Shown: positions 44,392-52,928 of the stretch, piece by piece
Position numbering within the stretch: the first letter of the stretch is position 1
Layout of the letters: the number at the start of each line of letters is the position of its first letter
Assembly: GCF_000730645.1 (NCBI RefSeq)
Contig: NZ_BBIU01000006.1
Location: 232,001-296,000, forward strand
DNA: 64,000 bases
Direction of reading: 5' to 3'
DNA from: Pseudomonas parafulva NBRC 16636 = DSM 17004
GTDB taxonomy: Bacteria; Pseudomonadota; Gammaproteobacteria; Pseudomonadales; Pseudomonadaceae
The notes under the pieces: generated by a model
Told to the model about the DNA's origin: nothing
What the model saw: the letters and a program-made list of their open reading frames with translations, nothing else
The model's database searches: none
Program-made: the position numbers and the translations under genes

Positions 44392-44402
44392 AACAAAAAC
44401 AA
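44392..44402 (+). promoter_or_regulatory. Hfq/Crc-type A-rich (CA) motif
   Basis: AACAAAAACAA fits the AAnAAnAA target of Hfq-Crc. It ends 3 nt before the AGGAG ribosome binding site of the acyl-CoA synthetase gene, the position where translational catabolite repression normally acts in Pseudomonas. Confidence 0.6.
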
Positions 44403-44417
44403 GCCAGGAGTCCGACG

Positions 44418-46064
44418 ATGCGTGATTACGCCGAGGCTGCCCGTTCGTTCAATTATTTCGACACTGCAAGCGCTGCGCTGCACGGCAGCCTCGACGCGCT
44501 CAATGCCTGCGTCGAGTGCTGCGATCGCCATGTCGGCAGTGGCAAGCTGGCCCTGCATTGGGAAGACCGCGATGGCAATACCGAACAGTTGAGTTTCGAG
44601 CAACTGCAGGCGCTTGCCGCTCGGTTTGCCAGCGTGCTGAGAGCACAGGGCGTGGTAGCCGGTGACCGGGTGGCGGGGCTGTTGCCGCGGACTCCGCAAC
44701 TGCTGGTGACGATTTTGGCCACCTGGCGCCTGGGCGCCGTTTACCAGCCGCTGTTCACCGCTTTCGGGCCGACGGCCATCGAGCACCGCCTGCACCAGTC
44801 GCACGCCCGGGTGGTGGTCACCGACAGCCATAACCGCTTCAAGCTGGACGATGTCCAGGCTTGCCCGCTGATCATCACGGTCAATGCCCGTAACGGTGAG
44901 CTGGACTTCCAGCAGTGTCTGGAACAGACGCAACAGGGGTGCGACCCGGTGATGCTGACGGGCGACGACCCGTTTCTGCTGATGTTTACGTCCGGCACCA
45001 CCGGGCCTGCCAAACCCTTGCAGGTCCCCCTGAAGGCAATCGTTGCGTTTCAGGGCTACATGCGTGACGCCATCGACCTGCGCGGCGAGGACAGGTTCTG
45101 GAACCTGGCTGACCCCGGCTGGGCGTATGGCCTTTACTACGCTGTGACCGGGCCGTTGTCGCTTGGGCATGCCACCACTTTCTATGACGGGCCGTTCAGC
45201 GTGGAGAGCTGCGCACGGGTGATCCGCACACGGGGTATCACCAACCTTGCCGGTTCGCCGACGGCCTACCGCCTGCTCATCGCTGCGGGCGAGCAGTTTT
45301 CTGCACCGGTCAAGGGTTGCCTGCGGGTGGTCAGCAGTGCCGGCGAGCCGCTGAACCCCGAGGTTATCCGCTGGTTTGGCAACGAACTGGGTGTGACCAT
45401 CCATGACCATTACGGGCAAACCGAACTGGGGATGGTGCTGTGCAACCACCATGGCCTTGCTCATCCCGTGCACCTGGGCGCAGCGGGTTTTGCCGTGCCT
45501 GGGCACCGCATCGTGGTGCTGGACGAGCAGCGTCGCGAGTTGCCACCGGGCCAGCCGGGCATTCTGGCCGTTGACCGTGAGCAGTCGCCGATGTGCTGGT
45601 TTGCGGGCTATCACGCGCTGCCGACCAAGGCATTTGCCGGCAAGTACTACCTCAGCGGCGACACCGTCGAATTGAACCCGGACGGCAGCATCAGCTTTGT
45701 CGGGCGTAGCGATGATGTGATCACCACGTCGGGCTACCGGGTGGGGCCGTTCGACGTGGAGAGTGCGCTGATCGAGCATGCGGCGGTGGTGGAGGCGGCG
45801 GTGGTTGGCAAGCCGGACCCTGAGCGCACCGAGCTGATCAAGGCATTCGTGGTGTTGGCCAATGGCTTCACGGCCAGTGACGAACTGGAAGAGCAATTGC
45901 GCCAGCATGTTCGCCAACGGCTCTACGCCCACGCCTACCCAAGAGAAATCGAATTCGTCAGCGAGCTGCCCAAGACCCCGAGCGGCAAGCTGCAACGCTT
46001 CATCCTGCGTAACCAGGAAGTGGCCAGACAACAAGCGCAACAAGCCAATAACGCCGGCGCCTGA
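44418..46064 (+). CDS. Acyl-CoA synthetase (AMP-forming)
   Basis: A 548-residue ANL-superfamily enzyme from the ATG at 44418 (AGGAG 8 nt upstream). The AMP-binding P-loop is [12 protein letters not shown] (about 190-201); later [35 protein letters not shown] and [20 protein letters not shown]. The acylation Lys is in [13 protein letters not shown] near the end. The acetyl/propionyl/butyryl-CoA synthetase look suggests a short-chain acid substrate. First gene of the five-gene beta-oxidation operon. Confidence 0.9.
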   Translation: MRDYAEAARSFNYFDTASAALHGSLDALNACVECCDRHVGSGKLALHWEDRDGNTEQLSFEQLQALAARFASVLRAQGVVAGDRVAGLLPRTPQLLVTILATWRLGAVYQPLFTAFGPTAIEHRLHQSHARVVVTDSHNRFKLDDVQACPLIITVNARNGELDFQQCLEQTQQGCDPVMLTGDDPFLLMFTSGTTGPAKPLQVPLKAIVAFQGYMRDAIDLRGEDRFWNLADPGWAYGLYYAVTGPLSLGHATTFYDGPFSVESCARVIRTRGITNLAGSPTAYRLLIAAGEQFSAPVKGCLRVVSSAGEPLNPEVIRWFGNELGVTIHDHYGQTELGMVLCNHHGLAHPVHLGAAGFAVPGHRIVVLDEQRRELPPGQPGILAVDREQSPMCWFAGYHALPTKAFAGKYYLSGDTVELNPDGSISFVGRSDDVITTSGYRVGPFDVESALIEHAAVVEAAVVGKPDPERTELIKAFVVLANGFTASDELEEQLRQHVRQRLYAHAYPREIEFVSELPKTPSGKLQRFILRNQEVARQQAQQANNAGA

Positions 46065-46077
46065 AAGGAAACCCGAC

Positions 46078-46845
46078 ATGCAGATAGCCAACAAACAGTT
46101 CATCGTCACCGGCGCAGCCTCCGGCCTGGGGGCTGCCACTGCGCAGATGCTGATCGAGGCCGGTGCCTCGGTGATGCTGGTGGACCTCAACGCGGAGGCG
46201 GTCGAGGCCAAAGCCCAGGCGTTGGGCGAGCGGGCCAGGTTCAGCGTGGCAGACATCAGCGACGAAGCGGCAGCCAAGGCCGCCGTAGCGGCTGCCGTCA
46301 GTGCATTTGGCAGCCTGCACGGCCTGGTCAACTGCGCAGGCATCGTTGGCGCTGAAAAGGTGCTCGGCAAGCAGGGCCCGCACCGCCTGGCCAGCTTTGC
46401 CGCGGTCATCAACGTCAACCTGATCGGCAGCTTCAACATGCTGCGGCTCGCCGCCGAGGCCATGGCTGAAGGGGTTGCCGACGAGGGGGCCGAGCGCGGG
46501 GTCATCATCAATACGGCCTCCATAGCCGCCTATGACGGGCAGATTGGCCAGGCGGCCTACGCAGCGTCGAAGGGGGCGATTGCCAGCCTGACGCTGCCTG
46601 CTGCCCGCGAGCTGGCGCGTCATGGCATCCGGGTGATGACCATCGCCCCGGGCATTTTCGAAACCCCCATGATGGCTGGCATGACCGAGGACGTGCGGGC
46701 TTCCCTGGCGGCCGGCGTGCCGTTCCCGCCACGGCTCGGGCGCCCACAGGAGTACGCCGCGCTGGCGCGGCATATCATCGAGAACAGCATGCTCAACGGC
46801 GAGGTGATCCGCCTTGACGGTGCGCTGCGCATGGCGGCCAAGTAA
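46078..46845 (+). CDS. SDR dehydrogenase, type II 3-hydroxyacyl-CoA like
   Basis: A 255-residue classical [13 protein letters not shown] (residues 11-20) binds NAD, followed by VDLNAE, NCAGIV (85-90), catalytic Ser148 in [10 protein letters not shown], Tyr161 and Lys165 (YAASK). Same layout as mitochondrial HSD17B10-type 3-hydroxyacyl-CoA dehydrogenase, including [11 protein letters not shown]. In this operon it most likely oxidises the 3-hydroxyacyl-CoA. Starts 13 bp after the synthetase stop. Confidence 0.88.
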   Translation: MQIANKQFIVTGAASGLGAATAQMLIEAGASVMLVDLNAEAVEAKAQALGERARFSVADISDEAAAKAAVAAAVSAFGSLHGLVNCAGIVGAEKVLGKQGPHRLASFAAVINVNLIGSFNMLRLAAEAMAEGVADEGAERGVIINTASIAAYDGQIGQAAYAASKGAIASLTLPAARELARHGIRVMTIAPGIFETPMMAGMTEDVRASLAAGVPFPPRLGRPQEYAALARHIIENSMLNGEVIRLDGALRMAAK

Positions 46846-46856
46846 GGAGAAGCATC

Positions 46857-48050
46857 ATGAACCTGGGCAATGATCCGGTGGTAATCGTCAGCGCTGCACG
46901 CACCCCCATGGGCGGGTTGCAGGGCGACCTCAAGAGCCTGACTGCAGCGCAGCTTGGCAGCGTCGCCATTCGTGGGGCTGTCGAGCGCGCCGGCCTGGAT
47001 GCAGCCAGTGTCGACCAGGTGCTGTTCGGTTGCGTGCTGCCGGCCGGCCAGGGCCAGGCACCGGCACGCCAGGCGGCGTTGGGCGCAGGGCTGGGCAAGC
47101 ACACCACCTGCACCACCCTGAACAAGATGTGCGGCTCGGGCATGCAGGCGGCCATCATGGGCCATGACCTGCTGCTGGCCGGCACCGCCGATGTGGTGGT
47201 GGCCGGCGGCATGGAGAGCATGAGCAACGCGCCCTACCTGCTGGACAAGGCCCGTGCGGGCTACCGCATGGGCCACGGCAAGGTCATCGACCACATGTTC
47301 ATGGACGGCCTGGAAGACGCTTATGACAAGGGCCGGCTGATGGGCACCTTCGCCGAGGACTGCGCGCAGGCCAACGGCTTCAGCCGCGAAGCCCAGGACC
47401 AGTTCGCCCTGGCCTCGCTCACCCGCGCCCAACAGGCCATTGCGGCCGGCCGCTTCGCTGCGGAGATCGTGCCGGTGGACGTGGTCGAGGGCAAGCAGCA
47501 GCGGGTCATCAAGGATGACGAGCAGCCACCCAAGGCGCGCCTGGACAAGATCGCCCAGCTCAAACCGGCTTTCCGCGAAGGCGGGACAGTGACCGCGGCC
47601 AACGCCAGTTCCATTTCCGATGGCGCCGCAGCATTGGTGCTGATGCGTCGCTCCCAGGCCGACCAGCGCGGGTTGCAACCGCTGGCGGTGATCCATGGGC
47701 ATGCCGCGTTCGCCGATGCCCCTGCACTGTTCCCCACGGCGCCCATCGGTGCCATGCACAAGCTGATGAAGCGCACCGGCTGGAGCCTGAGCGAGGTCGA
47801 CCTGTTCGAGATCAACGAAGCCTTCGCTGTGGTGACCCTGGCGGCGATGAAACAGCTGGATCTGCCCCATGACAAGGTCAACATCCATGGCGGTGCCTGT
47901 GCGCTGGGCCACCCGATTGGTGCTTCCGGGGCGCGCATTCTGGTCACGCTGCTGCACGCGCTGCGCCAGAACAACCTGCGCCGTGGTGTAGCGGCCATCT
48001 GCATTGGCGGTGGCGAGGCTACGGCCATGGCCATCGAATGCCTGTACTGA
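46857..48050 (+). CDS. fadAx: Acetyl-CoA C-acyltransferase (thiolase)
   Basis: A 397-residue biosynthetic/degradative thiolase. The nucleophilic Cys92 is in NKMCGSGMQAA. The C-terminal His is in GGACALGHPIGASGARI and the general-base Cys382 is in AICIGGGEATAM. It cleaves short-chain 3-ketoacyl-CoA. Gene name as commonly used for the equivalent gene in P. putida; not checked. 11 bp after the SDR gene, with an AAGGAG ribosome binding site. Confidence 0.9.
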   Translation: MNLGNDPVVIVSAARTPMGGLQGDLKSLTAAQLGSVAIRGAVERAGLDAASVDQVLFGCVLPAGQGQAPARQAALGAGLGKHTTCTTLNKMCGSGMQAAIMGHDLLLAGTADVVVAGGMESMSNAPYLLDKARAGYRMGHGKVIDHMFMDGLEDAYDKGRLMGTFAEDCAQANGFSREAQDQFALASLTRAQQAIAAGRFAAEIVPVDVVEGKQQRVIKDDEQPPKARLDKIAQLKPAFREGGTVTAANASSISDGAAALVLMRRSQADQRGLQPLAVIHGHAAFADAPALFPTAPIGAMHKLMKRTGWSLSEVDLFEINEAFAVVTLAAMKQLDLPHDKVNIHGGACALGHPIGASGARILVTLLHALRQNNLRRGVAAICIGGGEATAMAIECLY

Positions 48051-48058
48051 GGTGAAGC

Positions 48059-49186
48059 ATGCTGGTTAACGACGAGCAACAACAGATCGCCGATGCGGTG
48101 CGCAGTTTCGCCCAGGAGCGGCTCAAACCCTTTGCCGAGCAATGGGACAAGGCCCACCGGTTTCCCAAGGAGGCCATCGAAGAAATGGCCGGGCTTGGCC
48201 TGTTCGGCATGTTGGTGCCCGAGCAGTGGGGCGGCAGTGACACGGGCTACGTGGCCTATGCCATGGCCCTGGAGGAGATCGCCGCCGGTGATGGTGCCTG
48301 CTCGACCATCATGAGCGTACATAACTCGGTAGGGTGTGTGCCCATTCTGCGTTTCGGCAGCGACCAACAGAAGGCACAGTTCCTCACGCCGTTGGCCACA
48401 GGCGAGATGTTGGGCGCGTTCGCCCTCACCGAACCCCAGGCAGGCTCTGATGCCAGCAGCCTGAAGGCGCGTGCGCGGCGTGAAGGCAACCACTACGTGC
48501 TGACCGGCAGCAAGCAGTTCATCACCTCCGGGCAGAATGCCGGCGTGGTGATCGTATTCGCCGTCACCGACCCCGATGCTGGCAAGCGCGGTATCAGTGC
48601 CTTCATCGTCCCCACCGACTCGCAGGGTTATCAGGTAGCGCGGGTCGAAGACAAACTGGGCCAGCACGCCTCCGACACGTGCCAGATCGTGTTCGACCAT
48701 GTGCGCGTACCCGTGGCCAACCGTCTGGGCGAAGAGGGCGAGGGCTACCGCATCGCGTTGGCCAACCTCGAAGGCGGGCGTATCGGTATCGCAGCCCAGG
48801 CCGTGGGCATGGCCCGGGCTGCGTTCGAGGTGGCCCGCGACTATGCGCGCGAGCGGCAGAGCTTTGGCAAGGCGTTGGTGGAGCATCAGGCCGTCGCCTT
48901 CAGGCTGGCAGACATGGCTACCCGAATTGCCGTCGCCCGGCAGATGGTGCTGCATGCCGCTGCCCTGCGTGACGCCGGGCGCCCGGCGCTGGTGGAGGCG
49001 TCGATGGCCAAGCTGTTCGCCTCTGAAATGGCCGAAAAGGTCTGTTCGGATGCCTTGCAGACATTGGGGGGTTATGGCTATCTGAGTGACTTCCCGCTGG
49101 AGCGCATTTACCGCGACGTACGGGTTTGCCAGATTTACGAAGGCACCAGCGATATTCAGCGCATGGTCATTGCGCGCAATCTTTGA
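48059..49186 (+). CDS. Short-chain acyl-CoA dehydrogenase
   Basis: A 375-residue acyl-CoA dehydrogenase (FAD, electrons to ETF). [15 protein letters not shown] (about 121-135) and the FAD loop [12 protein letters not shown] are visible. The base Glu is in [13 protein letters not shown] (about Glu361), as in short-chain/butyryl-CoA enzymes. The fold is complete. It makes the 2-enoyl-CoA for the hydratase encoded next. Confidence 0.9.
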   Translation: MLVNDEQQQIADAVRSFAQERLKPFAEQWDKAHRFPKEAIEEMAGLGLFGMLVPEQWGGSDTGYVAYAMALEEIAAGDGACSTIMSVHNSVGCVPILRFGSDQQKAQFLTPLATGEMLGAFALTEPQAGSDASSLKARARREGNHYVLTGSKQFITSGQNAGVVIVFAVTDPDAGKRGISAFIVPTDSQGYQVARVEDKLGQHASDTCQIVFDHVRVPVANRLGEEGEGYRIALANLEGGRIGIAAQAVGMARAAFEVARDYARERQSFGKALVEHQAVAFRLADMATRIAVARQMVLHAAALRDAGRPALVEASMAKLFASEMAEKVCSDALQTLGGYGYLSDFPLERIYRDVRVCQIYEGTSDIQRMVIARNL

Positions 49187-49199
49187 AGGAGCAGACCGC

Positions 49200-49973
49200 A
49201 TGGCATTCGAAACCATCCTGTTGGACATCCACGGCAAGGTCGGGCTGATTACGCTCAATCGCCCTCAGGCACTGAACGCACTGAACGCGCAGATCGTCAG
49301 CGAGATCAATCAGGCCCTGGACCAGCTGGAGCGCGACCCGGCGATTGGTTGCATCGTGCTGACAGGCTCTGCCAAGGCGTTCGCCGCGGGCGCCGATATC
49401 AAGGAGATGGCCGGCCTTGAGTACCCGCAAATCTACGTCGATGACCTGTTCGCCGACGCCGATCGCATCGCCAACCGCCGAAAGCCGATCATTGCCGCGG
49501 TGTCTGGCTTTGCCCTGGGCGGCGGCTGCGAGCTGGCCATGATGTGCGATTTCATCCTGGCGGGCGACAACGCCCGGTTCGGCCAACCGGAAATCAACCT
49601 CGGTGTATTGCCCGGTATGGGCGGTACCCAGCGCCTGACGCGTGCAGTGGGCAAGGCCAAGGCCATGGAGCTGTGCCTCACCGGGCGCCTGATGGGGGCT
49701 GAAGAGGCGGAGCGGGCGGGGCTGGTGGCGCGTGTGGTGCCCCAGGCCGAACTGCTGGAAGAAGCCCTCAAGGTGGCGGCGACCATTGCCAGCAAGTCAG
49801 TGCCGGTGAGCATGATGGTCAAGGAAAGCGTGAACCGCGCCTTCGAGGTGACGCTGAGCGAGGGGGTGCGCTTCGAGCGCCGGGTGTTCCACGCAGCCTT
49901 TGCCACTGAAGACCAGAAAGAAGGCATGTCGGCCTTTATCGCCAAACGCGAGGCGCAGTTCAAGGACCGTTGA
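49200..49973 (+). CDS. Enoyl-CoA hydratase
   Basis: A 257-residue crotonase-family enzyme from the ATG at 49200 (GAAGGAG 8 nt upstream). Contains [11 protein letters not shown] near 19-29, [16 protein letters not shown] near 60-75 (oxyanion loop), [19 protein letters not shown], with the conserved Glu, and [19 protein letters not shown], with the second Glu. It hydrates short-chain 2-enoyl-CoA. Last gene of the operon, which as a set converts a short carboxylic acid to acetyl- plus acyl-CoA. Confidence 0.9.
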   Translation: MAFETILLDIHGKVGLITLNRPQALNALNAQIVSEINQALDQLERDPAIGCIVLTGSAKAFAAGADIKEMAGLEYPQIYVDDLFADADRIANRRKPIIAAVSGFALGGGCELAMMCDFILAGDNARFGQPEINLGVLPGMGGTQRLTRAVGKAKAMELCLTGRLMGAEEAERAGLVARVVPQAELLEEALKVAATIASKSVPVSMMVKESVNRAFEVTLSEGVRFERRVFHAAFATEDQKEGMSAFIAKREAQFKDR

Positions 49974-50008
49974 GCCTTGCCGCTTGCCTGCTTGAGTTGC
50001 TGGATGCT

Positions 50009-50042
50009 GCCGCCACCTGCAAGGGCACTTGCCGGTGGCGGC
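50009..50042 (+). terminator. Possible terminator stem-loop after acyl-CoA operon
   Basis: GCCGCCACC (50009-50017) pairs with GGTGGCGGC (50034-50042). There is no T tract, so it is only a probable transcription end. Confidence 0.4.
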
Positions 50043-50245
50043 CCGCTTTGTGCGCACCGACCAGCGGAATCTGCCCCCTTCACGCAAATTCGCCCGCGAT
50101 TGCTGTTGCTCCAGGCGACGTGGCGCCTTAGACTTCCGCCCCCTGTAAAAGAGTGCCGATTGGCGCTTGAAGAATTTCGCTGCCGATGCCTGGGCGTCGG
50201 CGGCAACCGAATCGCCCAAATGCACATATTTTCATAGAGAATTCG

Positions 50246-50650
50246 ATGACCAAGGAACAGTTGCTGGCCATGTCGGCCGATGACTACATGAACGCTGATC
50301 AGCTGGCCTTCTTCACACAGCTGCTGCAAGCGATGAAAGTCGAAACCCATGAACGCATCGAGCTGAGCCGCGCCACCATCGAAGGCCTGGACACCCCGTC
50401 GGACCCTGCCGATGTGGCGTCGGTCGAAGAAGAGCGCAGCTGGCTGGTGAACGCCATCGACCGTGATCAGCGCCTGCTGCCGCAGTTGGAGATGGCGTTG
50501 GACCGCATCACTGACGAGAGCTTCGGCTGGTGCGACGACAGCGGTGAACCCATCGGCCTGAAGCGTCTGCTCATCAGCCCGACCACCAAGTACTGCATCG
50601 AAGCCCAGGAGCGCCACGAGCAGCTGGACCGCCACCAGCGCCAGGTCTGA
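50246..50650 (+). CDS. DksA-like RNA polymerase regulator with two cysteines
   Basis: A 134-residue DksA/TraR-family coiled-coil protein (MTKEQLLAMSADDYMNADQLAF). The coiled-coil tip keeps the acidic pattern DTPSDPADVASVEEER. The globular end reads FGWCDDSGEPIGLKRLLISP and TTKYCIEAQERHEQL: C-x-x-S and C-x-x-A, so two of four zinc-finger Cys are missing, as in zinc-independent DksA2-type proteins. It probably binds RNA polymerase's secondary channel like DksA. No Zur box was recognised upstream. Confidence 0.85.
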   Translation: MTKEQLLAMSADDYMNADQLAFFTQLLQAMKVETHERIELSRATIEGLDTPSDPADVASVEEERSWLVNAIDRDQRLLPQLEMALDRITDESFGWCDDSGEPIGLKRLLISPTTKYCIEAQERHEQLDRHQRQV

Positions 50651-50666
50651 TCCGCACGCGATGCAC

Positions 50667-50696
50667 AGCCCCACGGAGCGATCCCTGGGGCTTTTT
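50667..50696 (+). terminator. Terminator after dksA-like gene
   Basis: AGCCCC (50667-50672) and GGGGCT (50687-50692) form the stem, followed by T residues. Confidence 0.85.
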
Positions 50697-51116
50697 GCTT
50701 TTCTGGCGGGTTGATCGGTTACATACGCCGGGCACAGCAGTGGCAGTTGCGCAAAGTCCCTGCGGCCTGCTAAATAGGGATTGGCTCTCGACGGGTTTCA
50801 CCGTTTTCGGGCATATTCCCCCGCCAGCAGTGCGCAAGTGGATGTCAGGGCTCGTATCGTGCGGGCCCATTCCTGAACCGCATTTTTACAGGCAGTGAGT
50901 GTCAGACTAAACGCTCATCGTCGTGGGAGCATGCCCCAAGTCTTTTAACGACGGCGAAGCCGGCAAGCCACAGTAAAAATTCCTGCACGCTGCAGCGCCA
51001 GCGGGGGCAGACATTTCACAGCGTGTTTTATTAGTCTTTTCGCCTATCGATTAGAAACGGCCGTGCCTCGTCGAGCGTTGACGGGCGCGGGTAGTAACCG
51101 GTTGAGGATTACTTCA
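50697..51116. other. Intergenic stretch, no gene recognised
   Basis: About 420 bp without a supported gene. A short inverted repeat CGTCGT (50919-50924) / ACGACG (50948-50953) and AT-rich TTTTATTAG (about 51026) are present, and the right end must hold the promoter for the next gene. An unrecognised small RNA is possible. Confidence 0.4.
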
Positions 51117-51587
51117 TTGGCAGTCAGTACTCTTGATACGCATGCGTTGTTCGCCTTGGGCGACCTGCGCGGCAAGTTGGCTCATTTGTTTCAAGGCCGT
51201 TTTGTCTACGTTACCGAACAGAACCCCGATGGCCTTTACATGGCCGAACTCGATACCGAAAGCGCGTTGGTGGTGGATGACAAACAGCGATTGGAGCTGA
51301 AAGTCGGCGACCACTTTCGTGCTGCCGTGCTACCGAGCCGCGAGGGCGGCAAGTTGGAAATACGCTTTCGCGATATCAAGTTGAATGTGTACGGGGTAGG
51401 CGATTACGCATTCGTGTCGGTGCCCGAAGGCGAGGGCATCGTGTTCCGTGAAGGCCAGGGCGTCATGCTGGTGTTCGCAGCCCAGCAGCAGGTTCAGGAA
51501 GGCCTTGGCAAGCTGCTCAAGGCAGTGACGGGCAAGGTTGCCAAATGGCGTAAAGGTGAGCTCACTACCTTCAAGGCCAGTGAGTGA
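51117..51587 (+). CDS. Conserved small protein, function unknown
   Basis: The TTG at 51117 (GAGG 9 nt upstream) would give 156 residues; a GTG at 51063 is the in-frame alternative. The sequence (SALVVDDKQRLELKVGDHFR, IRFRDIKLNVYGVGDYAFVS, VPEGEGIVFREGQGVMLVFA) looks like a compact beta-rich domain with a basic helical C-terminus (LLKAVTGKVAKWRKGE). No signal peptide. No known family recognised. Its stop overlaps the next gene by 4 bp (GTGA), so the pair are coupled. Confidence 0.6.
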   Translation: MAVSTLDTHALFALGDLRGKLAHLFQGRFVYVTEQNPDGLYMAELDTESALVVDDKQRLELKVGDHFRAAVLPSREGGKLEIRFRDIKLNVYGVGDYAFVSVPEGEGIVFREGQGVMLVFAAQQQVQEGLGKLLKAVTGKVAKWRKGELTTFKASE

Positions 51588-51790
51588 CCGGGGATGGCAC
51601 TGGCACCCGCGCAGCGTTCCATCGCCAGCACCATGCGCGGGCAGTGGCCGAGGCTGAGCGGTTGCTGGCCCGGCGTTGTGAGCTGCGAGCAGGCTGGTTG
51701 AGTTGGGTAGCGGCCGAGCTTTATCAGCTGGGGCCGCCGCCCTATGCCGCCATGGTCAGGCGCGAATTGCAGCGCCTCAGCCAAACGTGA
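51584..51790 (+). CDS. Small basic protein coupled to the preceding gene
   Basis: A 68-residue protein starting at GTG within the overlap GTGA with the upstream stop. It is rich in Arg and Ala. Its C-terminal half, GWLSWVAAELYQLGPPPYAA then MVRRELQRL, resembles that of the 87-residue protein at 18976-19239 (W-x-x-x-EL, PPxYxxMVRxE). Function unknown. Confidence 0.6.
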   Translation: MTGDGTGTRAAFHRQHHARAVAEAERLLARRCELRAGWLSWVAAELYQLGPPPYAAMVRRELQRLSQT

Positions 51791-51802
51791 CGGCAACCAC
51801 GC

Positions 51803-52168
51803 TCAGTTGCCGCTGTCCAGGCCGCTGCTGACTTCTTCGGGTACCGGCTCTTTGGCCTGGCGCTTGCGAAACAGCCCGGCACGCGCCAGCAACAGCGTGG
51901 TGACCGGCACCGTAATGGACAGCAGAATCGGGATCAACCAAGCGTGCAGTACGGCAGCTTCCTTGAGCCAGGAGAAGTAGATGATCGACGCGAGCGCCAC
52001 GCACCAGGCGCCGATGGTCGAGGCCAGTGCCGGGGGGTGCATGCGCTGGAAGTAGTCTTTCAAGCGCACCAGGCCTATTGCGCCAACCAGGGCGAACAGG
52101 CTGCCGGTCACCAGCAGCAGGGCTGTGACCAGCTCGAGCCAGAAGGGCAATGTCAGAGATTCGGTCAT
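51803..52168 (-). CDS. shaG: Mrp/Sha Na+/H+ antiporter subunit G
   Basis: A 121-residue MnhG/PhaG protein: ALVGAIGLVRLKDYFQRMHP (hallmark G-L-x-R-L-x-D-x-x-x-R-x-H), then GAWCVALASIIYF and a third hydrophobic segment. Last gene of the minus-strand antiporter operon; its start overlaps shaF by 4 bp. Confidence 0.92.
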   Translation of the reverse strand: MTESLTLPFWLELVTALLLVTGSLFALVGAIGLVRLKDYFQRMHPPALASTIGAWCVALASIIYFSWLKEAAVLHAWLIPILLSITVPVTTLLLARAGLFRKRQAKEPVPEEVSSGLDSGN

Positions 52169-52443
52169 TCGATCACCTCACCGCGCAGCAGGAATTTGGC
52201 CAGGGCAAACGACCCGACGAAACCGAAGAGCGCAATCAGCAGCGCGCCTTCGAAATAGGTGTCACTGGCATAGCGGATACCCAGCACCAGCATGGTCAGC
52301 ATGGCCAGGATGTACAGGTAGTCCAGCGCCAGTACCCTGTCCTGGGCCGATGGACCGCGGAATAGCCGTACCAGCGTGAGCCCCATGGCCAGTGCGAAGA
52401 TGAACAGGCTGGCAAGAACAGCATTGGCGAGCAGGCCGGTCAT
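52165..52443 (-). CDS. shaF: Mrp/Sha antiporter subunit F
   Basis: A 92-residue three-helix membrane protein with the MnhF signature LVRLFRGPSAQDRVLALDYL. Overlaps shaE and shaG by 4 bp each. Required for assembly of the full antiporter. Confidence 0.92.
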   Translation of the reverse strand: MTGLLANAVLASLFIFALAMGLTLVRLFRGPSAQDRVLALDYLYILAMLTMLVLGIRYASDTYFEGALLIALFGFVGSFALAKFLLRGEVIE

Positions 52444-52928
52444 TGGAAGATCTCCATCAGCGGGCGTTCGTAGATTTCCTTGAAGTGCTTGATAAAAGCC
52501 GCCTCGTCCTCCAGATCGAACACATGGAGCAACAGCACGCTGCGGTCCAGCGCCAGTTCAGACCAGACAGTGCCGGGTACCACGGTGGTGATCATCGACA
52601 GCGCCGCCAGGCCGTGGGGGTCACGCAAGGCCAGCGGTATGTGAACAAAGGCCGAACGGGGCGGCCGTTTGCCGGCGCGCAGTACGCCCCGTGCCACTTG
52701 CAGGTTGGACAGGACTACATCCAGGCCTACGCGACCGATCAGTTTCACGATCACCCATGGGCGGCGCACGTGGGCGTGCTGCGGGCGCAGGGGCGCCATC
52801 AGCAGCGGTGCAAGGATACCCAGTGCGGCTGCCAGCAGCAGGTTGCCGGCACTCACCGAAAGGTTCAGCAGCAGCCACAAGCCGAACAAGGACAGGGATA
52901 GCAGGGGCGCGGGGAACAGGCGGCTCAT
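52440..52928 (-). CDS. shaE: Mrp/Sha antiporter subunit E
   Basis: A 162-residue MnhE-family protein: membrane segments at the N-terminus (LLSLSLFGLWLLLNLSVSAG; LLAAALGILAPLLMAPL), then the cytosolic part with ALSMITTVVPGTVWSELALD and LHVFDLEDEAAFIKHFKEIY. Overlaps shaD and shaF by 4 bp. Confidence 0.92.
   Translation of the reverse strand: MSRLFPAPLLSLSLFGLWLLLNLSVSAGNLLLAAALGILAPLLMAPLRPQHAHVRRPWVIVKLIGRVGLDVVLSNLQVARGVLRAGKRPPRSAFVHIPLALRDPHGLAALSMITTVVPGTVWSELALDRSVLLLHVFDLEDEAAFIKHFKEIYERPLMEIFQ

Noticed and set aside
44151..46523. 790-residue antisense open frame across the acyl-CoA synthetase and SDR genes
   Set aside because: Spans two real genes and a gene boundary, with composition of a GC-rich shadow; no recognisable family.
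47321..49258. 645-residue antisense open frame across thiolase and acyl-CoA dehydrogenase
   Set aside because: Covers two well-supported genes on the other strand; no motif of its own.
49977..50237. 86-residue frame in the gap before the dksA-like gene
   Set aside because: Arg/Pro/Leu-rich GC-drift translation, no ribosome binding site, no homology pattern.
50160..50245. Possible Zur box upstream of the dksA-like gene
   Set aside because: No GTTATAATATAAC-like palindrome was found there.
50574..50870. Minus-strand 98-residue frame overlapping the dksA-like 3' end
   Set aside because: Covers the terminator and a gene end; no supporting motif.
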